Source: a virus. Taken from it: a stretch of DNA of 60,810 nucleotides. The position numbers and the translations under genes are program-made. Of the stretch, positions 31,679-38,866 are shown piece by piece. How positions within the stretch are numbered: the stretch's first letter is position 1; every line of letters starts with the position of its first letter. The notes below the pieces were generated by a model that did no database searches, was not told the DNA's origin, and was given only the letters and a program-made list of their open reading frames with translations. The stretch is from IMG/VR virus record IMGVR_UViG_3300009545_000007, positions 1 to 60,810 of that record, one strand, 5' to 3'.

Positions 31679-32014
31679 CTATTCTATAAGCCTATAGGTT
31701 AGGGAATCTGGCATAACTAAAGGTACTTTGAGCTTGTCAAACCCTTCTTGCCGAGTACCATTACACTCAGGCAGTTCCTTGATACTAATCTTGATCGGCC
31801 ATAGCTGATAACAGGGTTCATTATCCATCAATCTCTTGCACCTGGCAATAAGTTCCGAGGCTATTGCCCCGGCCTGCTCTGGTAAATTCCGGTACTCCTC
31901 CGCAATCCTTATAATTATATTCCCCTTGACGGTCCTTACTAACCCGCCCTTTACATCTCCATACCACGTGCCGAAGTCAACCATGACAAAATTAGGTTCG
32001 TTGGTTTTTTCCAT
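31679..32014 (-). CDS. Hypothetical protein in repressor operon
   Basis: 111 aa from the ATG with GAGGGAC upstream (a start 9 codons earlier is less well supported). Alpha/beta, with 'MVDFGTWYGDVKGGLVRTVKGNIIIRI'. Downstream of the repressor on the same strand and ended by a terminator. Function unknown. Confidence 0.45.
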   Translation of the reverse strand: MEKTNEPNFVMVDFGTWYGDVKGGLVRTVKGNIIIRIAEEYRNLPEQAGAIASELIARCKRLMDNEPCYQLWPIKISIKELPECNGTRQEGFDKLKVPLVMPDSLTYRLIE

Positions 32015-32195
32015 ACTAAGTCCCTCGCTCGTAAAACTCATAATAACTAAAATTGGGTTGTGGGGGGGGCGTTCTACATTGAAACTAGAAATATAGACAT
32101 ATAAAATTTGTAATGCATGGCACTATAATACACGCCAAACATTACGAACTTAATTACGATAGAGACATTTTACCACGAGTTTTATTTGATTTAAA

Positions 32196-32759
32196 TCACA
32201 CGGATTGCTCAGTATCATCTTTTGGGGTTGACTTGGAGCTATTTTGTTTTTTGAAAAATTTAATAAAATCTTCAAGGCTATTAGCTTTACCCTCAAATGC
32301 GGTAGCTAACGCATACATAGCTTCCATTTGCTCATCATTCAGGGATGCCAGGGGGTCACGAGCCGGGGTTGGGGTAAATGGCTCACTGCCATATTCTCTT
32401 TTCCATAAAATAAATTTCAGATAATCTTCTAGCTCGACCATTTCTTCCACTGTAAAGTCAACAGGCAGTTGTAGCATTTTGGAATTTTTCAAAAGCCCGT
32501 CCGGGCCTAACCTATCAGCCAGGGCGTTGAAGAATTGGCCGGGATTATCACTCATGCCTAATGCATCCGCTACCCTTACAATCCAATCAATCGACGGTTG
32601 CTCATGGCCGTTTTCAATCATTGAAATGTAATTTTGCTTGGTTTCGGCTGCGGCGGCTAACTCATATTGGTTCATCCGCACCATCTTGCGACGTTGCTTG
32701 ATGAACTCCCCGAGCTTACTTGGGTATAACAATTGTTTTTTGTCCAGACTATTCAGCAT
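32196..32759 (-). CDS. CI-like repressor with XRE helix-turn-helix
   Basis: 187 aa. Residues 14-70 are an XRE HTH ('LGEFIKQRRKMVRMNQYELAAAAETKQNYISMIENGHEQPS'). The C-terminal ~100 residues are helical and acidic, and lack the Ser-Lys peptidase of lambda CI, so induction would not use RecA-stimulated cleavage. It is transcribed away from the strong promoter at 32939 and its probable operators (CTGATATTTTG) flank that promoter. Likely master regulator of the 33-41 kb operon. Confidence 0.7.
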   Translation of the reverse strand: MLNSLDKKQLLYPSKLGEFIKQRRKMVRMNQYELAAAAETKQNYISMIENGHEQPSIDWIVRVADALGMSDNPGQFFNALADRLGPDGLLKNSKMLQLPVDFTVEEMVELEDYLKFILWKREYGSEPFTPTPARDPLASLNDEQMEAMYALATAFEGKANSLEDFIKFFKKQNSSKSTPKDDTEQSV

Positions 32760-32794
32760 ATTTAATCAAACCCTGCACTCAAATACTTAACCTG

Positions 32795-32822
32795 ATTCTA
32801 ACAACCTATAATCGAAAATCAA
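32795..32822 (-). promoter_or_regulatory. Repressor promoter
   Basis: On the minus strand TTGATT (32822-32817), 16-nt spacer, TAGAAT (32800-32795), 36 nt before the repressor ATG. Agrees with the divergent layout of the region. Confidence 0.55.
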
Positions 32823-32866
32823 TACCAGATTAGATAATACAAAATAATCAGTTACATAAGCTATAG

Positions 32867-32953
32867 CTGATATTTTGTTACCCAACTCAGCTTTGAAAAA
32901 ATCACCTTGTTGGGTATCACTTCTGGCTGATATTTATATTGACAAAATATCAG
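32867..32953. promoter_or_regulatory. Operator half-sites CTGATATTTTG
   Basis: CTGATATTTTG (32867-32877), CTGATATTTAT (32927-32937) and the exact inverted copy CAAAATATCAG (32943-32953), which lies inside the rightward promoter spacer. A further ACCCAAC/GTTGGGT inverted repeat lies between. Related sequence occurs at 31591. The obvious binder is the adjacent repressor. Confidence 0.55.
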
Positions 32954-32967
32954 TCAGGGCTTACAAT
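32939..32967 (+). promoter_or_regulatory. Main rightward early promoter
   Basis: TTGACA (32939-32944), exactly 17 nt, TACAAT (32962-32967): near-perfect sigma-70. The CAAAATATCAG operator overlaps the -35 edge and spacer. Drives the DNA-metabolism operon from 33015. Confidence 0.85.
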
Positions 32968-33014
32968 GAATATACAATCTAGTTTCACAAAATTATAAGA
33001 AAAGGACTTTTAAA

Positions 33015-33182
33015 TTGCCAGCACATAAAAAACCCGAAGATGAGAAATCTGAAACCCAGTGTCTTTACATTAAAAAAACTTTACTGGACTGGCTCAAATC
33101 CATTTCGCCAAATAAAGGTGATATGAGCCGCCACGTAAACGCCGCCCTTGAAATGTACCGCAACTCGTTTAGCAACAATTAA
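33015..33182 (+). CDS. Ribbon-helix-helix-like small protein
   Basis: 55 aa from a TTG start (AAAAGGAC 7 nt upstream). 'LYIKKTLLDWLKSISPNKGDMSRHVNAALEMY' fits the strand-helix-helix pattern of CopG/Arc repressors. As the first gene after the strongest early promoter it probably regulates it, as many RHH proteins do. The TTG start may keep its level low. Confidence 0.55.
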   Translation: MPAHKKPEDEKSETQCLYIKKTLLDWLKSISPNKGDMSRHVNAALEMYRNSFSNN

Positions 33183-33206
33183 CAGTTAGAAAGGGCCACC
33201 TAAACC

Positions 33207-33545
33207 ATGCCACGTTATGAATACCACAAGACAGGTCGGATTTACGGTTTGATTGACCCTAGAGATCAAGAAATTAAATATATCGGTTCCACGAGTAAAT
33301 CTCTTAATGCAAGGTTGGCAGGGCACCGAACTAGTCATGGTGAATGTGCTCGTCATTTATGGATTCGTGATGTTCAATCCAGTGGTTACCAGCCAGAAAT
33401 TTTTGAAATTGAAAAATTATGGGTTTCAAAATTAGCTGAAGCTGAAAAGTTTTGGATTAGTTATTTCAAAATGCTAGGAGCAAACCTGACTAATATGCCA
33501 ACTCATAAACGAGTAAGCAAAAAACTAAAGCTACCCACTAACTAA
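33207..33545 (+). CDS. GIY-YIG nuclease domain protein
   Basis: 112 aa. 'IYGLIDPRDQEIKYIGSTSKSLNARLAGHRT' has the GIY..YIG core (here IYG and YIG), the catalytic Arg after S..L..R and the following His. A Glu for metal binding is likely in 'LAEAEKFWISYF'. Small stand-alone GIY-YIG proteins in phages act as homing endonucleases or repair nucleases. No intron is apparent nearby, so its target cannot be read. Confidence 0.75.
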   Translation: MPRYEYHKTGRIYGLIDPRDQEIKYIGSTSKSLNARLAGHRTSHGECARHLWIRDVQSSGYQPEIFEIEKLWVSKLAEAEKFWISYFKMLGANLTNMPTHKRVSKKLKLPTN

Positions 33546-33593
33546 CTCTACTCAACCGGCCCACGCCACAACACTAAATAAGGAGCCACCACA

Positions 33594-33728
33594 ATGTCAC
33601 AACAACAATCCAATCTAGCCCAATCCATTATTGACAGCCAAAAAGCCATTGACGAAGAAATTCAGGCGCTACTCAAAGAAAAAGAAGCGCTGGCGGCTGA
33701 ACTGGCTAAGCTCGGTAAAGGGCGGTAG
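33594..33728 (+). CDS. Small coiled-coil protein
   Basis: 44 aa (starts MSQQQSNLAQSIIDSQK), a charged single helix with Ala/Leu heptads. AAGGAGCC lies 8 nt before the ATG. Two bases separate it from the DnaA-like gene. Possibly a small partner; function unknown. Confidence 0.5.
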   Translation: MSQQQSNLAQSIIDSQKAIDEEIQALLKEKEALAAELAKLGKGR

Positions 33729-33730
33729 TT

Positions 33731-34069
33731 ATGCCAAAAGCAATTGAACTTTTACAGCCCCGAGCCTTGAGAGTGTGCGGGATACCGCTCGACACCATAA
33801 GGACAAAAATAGAAAAAAGTTTCAAGCTTGGCGATAGAGAACTACTGGCGATTGATCGGCACCGCGACATAGTGATACCGCGCCACGTCTTTTGCCACTT
33901 CTGCAATTCACTAGGCTACGGGTCGTCCGATATAGCGCGGTTTCTTGGTATGCACCACTCGACTGTTATCCACTCGATAAGCAAGGCTGAGGAATTGATG
34001 AGGCGAGAGCCTAATCTGAAATTTCACTATAACAAAATTTCGAGGGAATTAAAGGAGGAAGTAGCGTAA
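33731..34069 (+). CDS. Stand-alone DnaA domain IV-like DNA-binding protein
   Basis: 112 aa. Residues 40-95, 'RHRDIVIPRHVFCHFCNSLGYGSSDIARFLGMHHSTVIHSISK', match the Bac_DnaA_C domain: basic loop, HTH and the signature DHSTV (here HHSTV). No AAA+ ATPase domain is present. Such proteins can bind DnaA boxes to recruit or block host DnaA, or recognise a phage origin. The gene overlaps the next by one base. Close to early replication genes, so an initiation or host take-over role is likely. Confidence 0.75.
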   Translation: MPKAIELLQPRALRVCGIPLDTIRTKIEKSFKLGDRELLAIDRHRDIVIPRHVFCHFCNSLGYGSSDIARFLGMHHSTVIHSISKAEELMRREPNLKFHYNKISRELKEEVA

Positions 34070-34305
34070 TGAAACCACATCAATCCGATTACGAAAAGTT
34101 TGAGCAGCTTAAAGACGACAGTGTTAGCTTATCTCGCCAGTGGCTTGAAACCTCGGATGAGCCGACCTTAAAAGCGTTGGTGAGTGACTATCAAAATATC
34201 GTGGAACGCCAGCGACAAATCATTAACCAGCAAACAGGCGGTATTGAGGCCATTTTGGAAGTTATGGCAGTTGAGCTAATGATGGATGAGAGCCTGGGGC
34301 GTTAG
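34069..34305 (+). CDS. Hypothetical helical protein
   Basis: 78 aa, acidic, all helical, start overlapping the DnaA-like stop (TAATG; AAAGGAGG upstream). Possibly a functional partner of the DnaA-domain protein. No motif recognised. Confidence 0.5.
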   Translation: MKPHQSDYEKFEQLKDDSVSLSRQWLETSDEPTLKALVSDYQNIVERQRQIINQQTGGIEAILEVMAVELMMDESLGR

Positions 34306-34790
34306 CTCGATAGCCCGTGTTGCCTCGTGCAATGCGGCGGGTGTGGGATTTAAGTTAAGGCCAATTACGCTTTTTCTTAGTTAGCAAAATCCTGCATCCA
34401 CCGGATTGCATGTAGCAATCCTAACGGTATCTCAACTTCTTTGTTACCCGCAAAGCAGTTGGTACATTAGGCGCTTTGGCAGTTCCGGCCGGAGCGCCAC
34501 ATAAACATTAACAACCCTTATATGCCAAACCACGAGGCTAATAATATCGGGGTAGAAAGGAATATCTCTTTCTAGGGTTAAATGTTCAATTTACAACTTC
34601 ATTCTAGCAAGAAGTATTTATTCTTGCAGTCCAACTGTCAGGCAACCCTGAGCCGCTTAATCAGGGATACATGCGGGTTTGCAGACCACAGGGAGTTCAC
34701 GACTTCCGGCCCGCACCTCAATAGTTAAATGCGAGCACACAAGCGCCTGGGCTTGCAGAAGGGCAAGGGCGCTGCATCAAAATCAAGGAG
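34306..34790 (+). ncRNA. Candidate large structured non-coding RNA or leader
   Basis: About 490 nt without a gene on either strand, filled with hairpins: CCCG/CGGG with inner TTGC/GCAA (34314-34341); GATTGC/GCAATC within ACCG/CGGT (about 34400-34428); GGCGCT/AGCGCC (about 34469-34498); AGAAAG/CTTTCT (34553-34574); CAAGAA/TTCTTG (34608-34626); CCCTGA/TCAGGG (34646-34666); TGCGGG/CCCGCA enclosing GGGAGT/ACTTCC (34672-34715); GCGCC/GGCGC enclosing CTTGC/GCAAG (34744-34772). The density far exceeds other gaps here. It ends at the AAGGAG of the next gene. Confidence 0.45.
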
Positions 34791-34795
34791 AGTTT

Positions 34796-35476
34796 ATGAG
34801 TGGTGACTTAGACCTAATCAAAATGTTAGCGGAAGCGTCAGGGGTAAATCTTGCCAACCCTGCGGCCCTCGGCGCTTTCTTATCAGGTGATATTGAGGAT
34901 GCCATTGTAGCCAGTACACCGGGCGGGATTGTGGCACAAGAGGCCGCAGGCCAACGGGCTTTAGTTAGCGGCGAGTATCTACCGAAAGACCGCTTACCAC
35001 GTGAGCAGTTAGAGCAATTAGGGTTTAAGTTCGGCAAGGATAAAGACGACCTTTTTATTTATTGCCAGTTCCCCGAGGGATGGCGCAAGGAAGCCACCGA
35101 CCATAATATGTGGAGTAAGCTGGTCGACCCGCAAGGGCGCGAACGCGCCATGATGTTCTACAAAGCCGCGTTCTATGACCGCAGCGCCTTCATGGGTTCT
35201 CTGAAACCCCGTTATCAAGTCTCGAAAGAGTATGGCGCTTACCCCGAAAAAGATAATTACGATAGCCACTATAACCATTTCCGAGTTGTAGACAACAACA
35301 CTGGCGAAACCATTTTTCACACCGAAGATTACGAAAATTACAAAAAGGCTAAATCCGAGGGCCGCGAACATAACTGGCGTGATGAGGATGCTTTAGAAAA
35401 AGCCGCTAACGGCGTGGCTACAAACTGGCTTGCCAAAACTTATCCCGATTACGAAAGCCCTTTGGCTTACTGGTAA
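34796..35476 (+). CDS. Hypothetical early protein downstream of the structured leader
   Basis: 226 aa. The ATG follows AAGGAGAGTTT. N-terminal helices carry 'GIVAQEAAGQRALVSGEYLPK'; then a strand/helix domain with 'FGKDKDDLFIYCQFPEGWRKEATDHNMWSKLVDPQGRERAMMFYKAAFYDR', a pattern I have the impression recurs in phage proteins of unknown role. Highly charged and soluble. Good ribosome binding site and long leader suggest high, regulated expression. Confidence 0.5.
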   Translation: MSGDLDLIKMLAEASGVNLANPAALGAFLSGDIEDAIVASTPGGIVAQEAAGQRALVSGEYLPKDRLPREQLEQLGFKFGKDKDDLFIYCQFPEGWRKEATDHNMWSKLVDPQGRERAMMFYKAAFYDRSAFMGSLKPRYQVSKEYGAYPEKDNYDSHYNHFRVVDNNTGETIFHTEDYENYKKAKSEGREHNWRDEDALEKAANGVATNWLAKTYPDYESPLAYW

Positions 35477-35703
35477 ATCGTTAGGTCCAAGTTGAAAAGA
35501 AGCCGGGTAGAGCGAGTACCCGGCTGTAGGTGTGCATTTAGCAGCGCCGATGAGGTGGCGCTTGAGGATTTTAGAGGGCTAAGAATTTTTTTATTTTAAG
35601 GTGCCATTGCAACTAAAACAATGATACCAAACGGGTTAAGTGGTGAAAAGGGGTCTAGGGGTTATGGGTAGGTTGGTAAATGTATCAATAGGATTGATAA
35701 AAA
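35477..35703 (+). other. 227-nt gap with two strong hairpins
   Basis: AGCCGGGTA (35501-35509) and TACCCGGCT (35517-35525) form a perfect 9-bp stem; AGCGCC (35543-35548) and GGCGCT (35557-35562) a second. A T-rich stretch follows at about 35589-35599 but not adjacent to a stem. Possibly a processing site or weak terminator after the 34796 gene. No gene seen. Confidence 0.45.
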
Positions 35704-35931
35704 ATGAACAAACCGCGCATCGAGTTATTTCCTCCGAAAGAGGATTTAGAGGCGCTATGGGAATTGTTAGAAAAAGCCAAGACTGAAAGCGGCCTAGCAA
35801 AGCAGCAAAATATCGTTGAGGCAACTGAACAAGTTGAATTGTTGATAGATGCCTACGAAACGTACCAGCAGGCAAGAAAAGGACAGAGTTATGAACGACC
35901 ACACACAAACCCAACCAATCAGCGAAGATAA
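35704..35931 (+). CDS. Hypothetical helical protein
   Basis: 75 aa, acidic N-terminus and a helix pair. Overlaps the next gene by 41 bases in another frame. No clear ribosome binding site. Function unknown. Confidence 0.4.
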   Translation: MNKPRIELFPPKEDLEALWELLEKAKTESGLAKQQNIVEATEQVELLIDAYETYQQARKGQSYERPHTNPTNQRR

Positions 35932-36070
35932 GGCCATTATCGAACTCATTCAGGAGTTAAAAGCCCGTATTCAGGTTTTAGAAGAAGATAGCCAGGATAG
36001 CGAAACCCGCCTTGAGATAATCGAGGACCGGGTATTTTCCGATGTAACAGGGGAGCCGGAAGATGGATAA
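35891..36070 (+). CDS. Small acidic coiled-coil protein
   Basis: 59 aa from the ATG with AAAGGACAG upstream; 'AIIELIQELKARIQVLEEDSQDSETRLEIIEDR' is a continuous coiled coil. Function unknown. Confidence 0.45.
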   Translation: MNDHTQTQPISEDKAIIELIQELKARIQVLEEDSQDSETRLEIIEDRVFSDVTGEPEDG

Positions 36071-36329
36071 ATCAGACGAAAACGAGGCTTTAGCTAAAGC
36101 TTTGATAATGCCGCCTAAACCTTTGCCGCCAGTTGATACCGCCCGCAGTTGGGTAACTTTCAAAGGCCGCGTGTTCACCGAACGCCCGCCGCTTCCTATA
36201 GCCCGCATAAGGTTTGGTGGGCGTTCTGAGCATCTAAGGTGGGATGGTACAGCATGGGTAACAGATAACACGTTTAAGCAGCAAAACCTATTTGAGCCAG
36301 CACCAGACCAAGACCCGATTGACGCGTGA
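36063..36329 (+). CDS. Hypothetical protein
   Basis: 88 aa with AGGGGAGCCGGAAG before the ATG. Pro-rich N-terminus then 'RIRFGGRSEHLRWDGTAWVTDN', a short beta domain with a WDGTAW motif. The inserted TnpB cassette begins just after its stop, on the other strand. Confidence 0.45.
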   Translation: MDKSDENEALAKALIMPPKPLPPVDTARSWVTFKGRVFTERPPLPIARIRFGGRSEHLRWDGTAWVTDNTFKQQNLFEPAPDQDPIDA

Positions 36330-36343
36330 CAATTCCAACCTTT

Positions 36344-37525
36344 TCAGGAGGCATCTACAGATTGGTTACTGAGAGAATTTTGCCCAATTCTCAAAATTAC
36401 TTTAGCGGCTGCAACATCACGGGGTAGAGAACAACCGCACTCGCAAGAGTGCCAACGTTCACTAAGTTCTTTAGCCTTGATATTGCCGCAATCAGGACAA
36501 GTCTGTGAAGTGCCGTTGGGCCGAACTTTAATCAGCTTACTACCAGTGTATTCTACTTTGTAGGTAAGCATATTGATAAAAGTTGACCAACCAGCATCAA
36601 CAATAGACTTTGAAAGACCGCTTTTAGCGGATGCACCGTTAGGCAAGAATGTTTGAGTAGTTTCGTCAAATTTAGGTTTAGCGCGTTTTGTGAGGTTACT
36701 AACTTGAAGTTTTTCAACCACAATCAAACTATAAATTTTAGCCAGCTTAGTGCTCAGCTTGTGGTGAAAATCCATACGCTGATTTCTAGTTTTGCGGTGT
36801 GCCCTGGTAACTGCTTTTTTAGCTTTGATTTTACGAAGATGGTTTTTATCGGTGTATTTAAGCCAATCAGCATGGCGCTGCACTTTGGCAAGGCTCTTTT
36901 GAGACTTACGGTAATGGCGTGGGTTTTCGGTTTGGTTGCCATCGGAATAACTAGCAAAATACTCCAATCCAACATCTATACCTATTTGTGGCCCCTCGTG
37001 AGTTGCGGGTTGTTCAAAATCATACTCAACACTAAATACAACATGCCAATCAAAGCCAGAACGTTTAATGGAAATGGTTTTTACTTTGCCAATAACTTCA
37101 CGATGTATCCGAACTTTGATAGTGCCAATCTTAAACAGTTTAAGTCTGTTATTAACCAAAGACCAACCACCATCCATAACAAAACTATTATATCTTTTAC
37201 TGTTTTGAAACCGTGGGTATCCTGGTGCCCCACCTCTTTTGCAGCGGGAGTAGAAAGCTTTGAAAGTTTTATCTACACGTTGCAAAACTTCCCTCAAAGT
37301 ATGTGCGAGAATTTCTTTAAGTTCTGGCCTAAACTCTTTTATCTCGGCCATCTGCCTATCCTGATCGTAAAAATTTATACTTTTGCGGCACATTCTCCAT
37401 GCATCCCGGCGTTCTTGAATAGCGGCGTTGTAAAGTTCACGGCAAGAACCAAGAATATGTTCAAACTTCTTTACCTGGGCTTTAGTTGGGTAAAGTTTAA
37501 ATTTATAAGTTTTGTGAGTAATCAC
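36344..37525 (-). CDS. tnpB: TnpB RNA-guided nuclease (IS605 OrfB)
   Basis: 393 aa from a GTG. The OrfB N-terminal domain occupies 1-170; RuvC residues are present: D184 in 'GIDVGLEYF', E271 in 'LIVVEKLQVSNL' and D370 in 'LPRDVAAAKVI'. The zinc site is 'CPDCG' (343-347) plus 'CECGC' (361-365). All catalytic residues are intact, so an active RNA-guided DNA nuclease is likely rather than a TldR-type dead repressor. TnpB proteins use an RNA made from the 3' end of the element. The start overlaps the small upstream gene by 4 nt (GTGA). Confidence 0.88.
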   Translation of the reverse strand: MITHKTYKFKLYPTKAQVKKFEHILGSCRELYNAAIQERRDAWRMCRKSINFYDQDRQMAEIKEFRPELKEILAHTLREVLQRVDKTFKAFYSRCKRGGAPGYPRFQNSKRYNSFVMDGGWSLVNNRLKLFKIGTIKVRIHREVIGKVKTISIKRSGFDWHVVFSVEYDFEQPATHEGPQIGIDVGLEYFASYSDGNQTENPRHYRKSQKSLAKVQRHADWLKYTDKNHLRKIKAKKAVTRAHRKTRNQRMDFHHKLSTKLAKIYSLIVVEKLQVSNLTKRAKPKFDETTQTFLPNGASAKSGLSKSIVDAGWSTFINMLTYKVEYTGSKLIKVRPNGTSQTCPDCGNIKAKELSERWHSCECGCSLPRDVAAAKVILRIGQNSLSNQSVDAS

Positions 37526-37659
37526 TTTTGCAACCGCTCCAACTCAACTTTAAGAATGCGTTCTAAAACTTCGTACTGTTTTTCACCTGTCATAGCAGCA
37601 ATTATGCGGATTAACCGCAAAGCTTCAGGTGTCATTTTAGTTGTTATTAGCTTTTCCAT
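37522..37659 (-). CDS. Small RHH/helical protein coupled to TnpB
   Basis: 45 aa (starts MEKLITTKMTPEALRLIRI, ends LKVELERLQK). A short strand then two helices, like a minimal ribbon-helix-helix antitoxin or repressor ('MTPEALRLIRIIAAMTGEKQYEVLERIL'-type pattern). It starts just after the cassette promoter and its TGA overlaps the tnpB GTG. It may regulate tnpB. Confidence 0.6.
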   Translation of the reverse strand: MEKLITTKMTPEALRLIRIIAAMTGEKQYEVLERILKVELERLQK

Positions 37660-37666
37660 AGGTGTA

Positions 37667-37695
37667 ATTATACTACATTTAGAACTAAAAATCAA
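37667..37695 (-). promoter_or_regulatory. Promoter of the TnpB cassette
   Basis: On the minus strand TTGATT (37695-37690), 17 nt, TATAAT (37672-37667), 7 nt before the first ATG, so the leader is very short or absent and the small gene may be leaderless. Its -35 coincides with the TTGAT target-like motif, so the insertion site may supply part of the promoter. Confidence 0.7.
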
Positions 37696-37732
37696 ACCGC
37701 CGCTTCGGTGCCGGTAGTCGAGGGGTGTGAGG

Positions 37733-37918
37733 ATGCTTTACTTACATCACGGCTTCCCAGGGTACAGATTAGCCCCAAATGCCGCTACTTGGGAAGGGCA
37801 ATTATTTCCCAACCGTGAGGCAGTAGACAAATGGCTAAAAGAAAACGGGTATGAATGGGCCTGCCAACTTAATGGCTATATTGAAGTATGGGATAAAAGT
37901 AATGCTAAACGATATTGA
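37733..37918 (+). CDS. Hypothetical protein
   Basis: 61 aa from an ATG with GAGGGGTGTGAGG upstream (a GTG two codons earlier is possible). Aromatic, 'AVDKWLKENGYEWACQLNGYIEVW'. Overlaps the next gene by 17 nt. Resumes the rightward operon after the TnpB cassette. Confidence 0.4.
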   Translation: MLYLHHGFPGYRLAPNAATWEGQLFPNREAVDKWLKENGYEWACQLNGYIEVWDKSNAKRY

Positions 37919-38108
37919 AAAGGCCCGCCTGACTGTTATGCAGGCGCGGCGGCAAGAGTGCGAGGAATGGCAGATAGTCGCCAAAGCCGTTGAGAAGTCC
38001 ATACAAGCGCCTGAGCCGCCTGGTGCGGCCCGTGAACTGTTGTTGCCTGCCCTGTGGGTGCTGGCGGTGGTTGTGGTAATTGTGGTGCTGTTGGTGGTGG
38101 GGCGGTAA
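37902..38108 (+). CDS. Small C-tail membrane protein
   Basis: 68 aa. Charged helical N-terminal half, then one hydrophobic segment (residues 47-66, 'LLLPALWVLAVVVVIVVLLVV') at the C-terminus with Arg at the end. Overlaps the methyltransferase start (TAATG). Function unknown. Confidence 0.45.
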   Translation: MLNDIEKARLTVMQARRQECEEWQIVAKAVEKSIQAPEPPGAARELLLPALWVLAVVVVIVVLLVVGR

Positions 38109-38866
38109 TGTTGAACGAAATCACACTAGGTAAATGGGAGGATTGGCTTCCGAAGGTTGAAAGTCAATCGGTTAGATTGGCGCTGTTAGATATGCCTTAC
38201 GGAACTACTGCTGATGATTGGGATGTCATACCAGTTCTTGAAGATTTATGGGCTGAATTAAAACGAGTGCTATTGCCTAACGGGGCTGCGGTTTGTACCG
38301 CTAACCAACCTTTTACCACAATTCTAATCAATAGTAATTTCAAATGGTTCAAGTATTGTTGGGTGTGGGATAAAGTACGCCCTGTAGGGTTTCAAAATGC
38401 CAGATATAAACCAATGATGCAGCATGAAGATATATGCGTATTTAGTAAAGCTTCCCACGTTTACAACCCACAAATGAGAAAGCGCAGCGAGGTTAAACGC
38501 TCCAAGTGTTATTCAATATCAAAAAGCAACAGTATAAGCTCGTTAGATAATCAGATTAGAGAATACACAGAACGTTACCCGGCTTCCATAATTGATTTTA
38601 GCAACGCTGTTCAAACTGGGAAAATTCATTCTACCGAAAAACCATTAGAGCTTTTTGATTACCTAATCCGCACCTACTCCAACCCCGGTGACACAGTGCT
38701 TGATTGCTTTGCCGGAAGCGGCACCACGGCACTTGCTGCGGTTGCTACAGGCCGCAATTTTATCTGTATCGAACAGGATAAAGAATACTGGACTAAAGCC
38801 ACCAAGCGCCTTGAACTAGCCCGCATGCAAGGCCGCTTTAACTTTGACTTGGAAGGTGTGAGCTAA
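38108..38866 (+). CDS. DNA methyltransferase, N6-adenine/N4-cytosine class
   Basis: 252 aa. Motif IV is 'LLDMPYGTT' (DPPY variant DMPY) at about residue 28; motif I, the SAM-binding 'DCFAGSGTTALAA', lies near residue 199, and 'STEKPLELFDYLIR' precedes it. The order IV before I is the beta class. It would methylate adenine N6 or cytosine N4 in a short site, protecting phage DNA from host restriction or marking it. No restriction enzyme is encoded alongside. Overlaps both neighbours by one base. Confidence 0.85.
   Translation: MLNEITLGKWEDWLPKVESQSVRLALLDMPYGTTADDWDVIPVLEDLWAELKRVLLPNGAAVCTANQPFTTILINSNFKWFKYCWVWDKVRPVGFQNARYKPMMQHEDICVFSKASHVYNPQMRKRSEVKRSKCYSISKSNSISSLDNQIREYTERYPASIIDFSNAVQTGKIHSTEKPLELFDYLIRTYSNPGDTVLDCFAGSGTTALAAVATGRNFICIEQDKEYWTKATKRLELARMQGRFNFDLEGVS

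Larger units (their letters stand above)
36330..37695 (-). mobile_element. IS200/IS605-type (IS1341-like) element without tnpA
   Basis: A self-contained leftward cassette lies between two rightward phage genes: promoter, 45-aa helical gene, then tnpB. No TnpA (Y1 transposase) is present. At its upstream edge the minus strand reads TTGAT (37695-37691), the same as a known IS605-family target motif, followed by a TTTAG/CTAAA palindrome. The downstream edge, where a guide-RNA end would lie, is within 36320-36360. Exact ends are inferred. Confidence 0.55.

Noticed and set aside
32196-32759. SOS-cleavable CI repressor
   Set aside because: The C-terminal half lacks the Ser/Lys peptidase motifs of the S24 family.
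34679-34795. N-terminal extension of the 34796 gene into the structured region
   Set aside because: The ATG at 34796 has AAGGAG at the correct spacing; the upstream part is Arg/Cys-rich, unlike the protein, and covers RNA stems.
36344-37525. Nuclease-dead TldR-type repressor
   Set aside because: The three RuvC acidic residues (D184, E271, D370) and the zinc cysteines are all present.
36653-37717. 354-codon plus-strand reading frame through the TnpB cassette
   Set aside because: It is the complement of tnpB and the small gene; the tnpB frame has all family motifs, while this one has none and odd composition.
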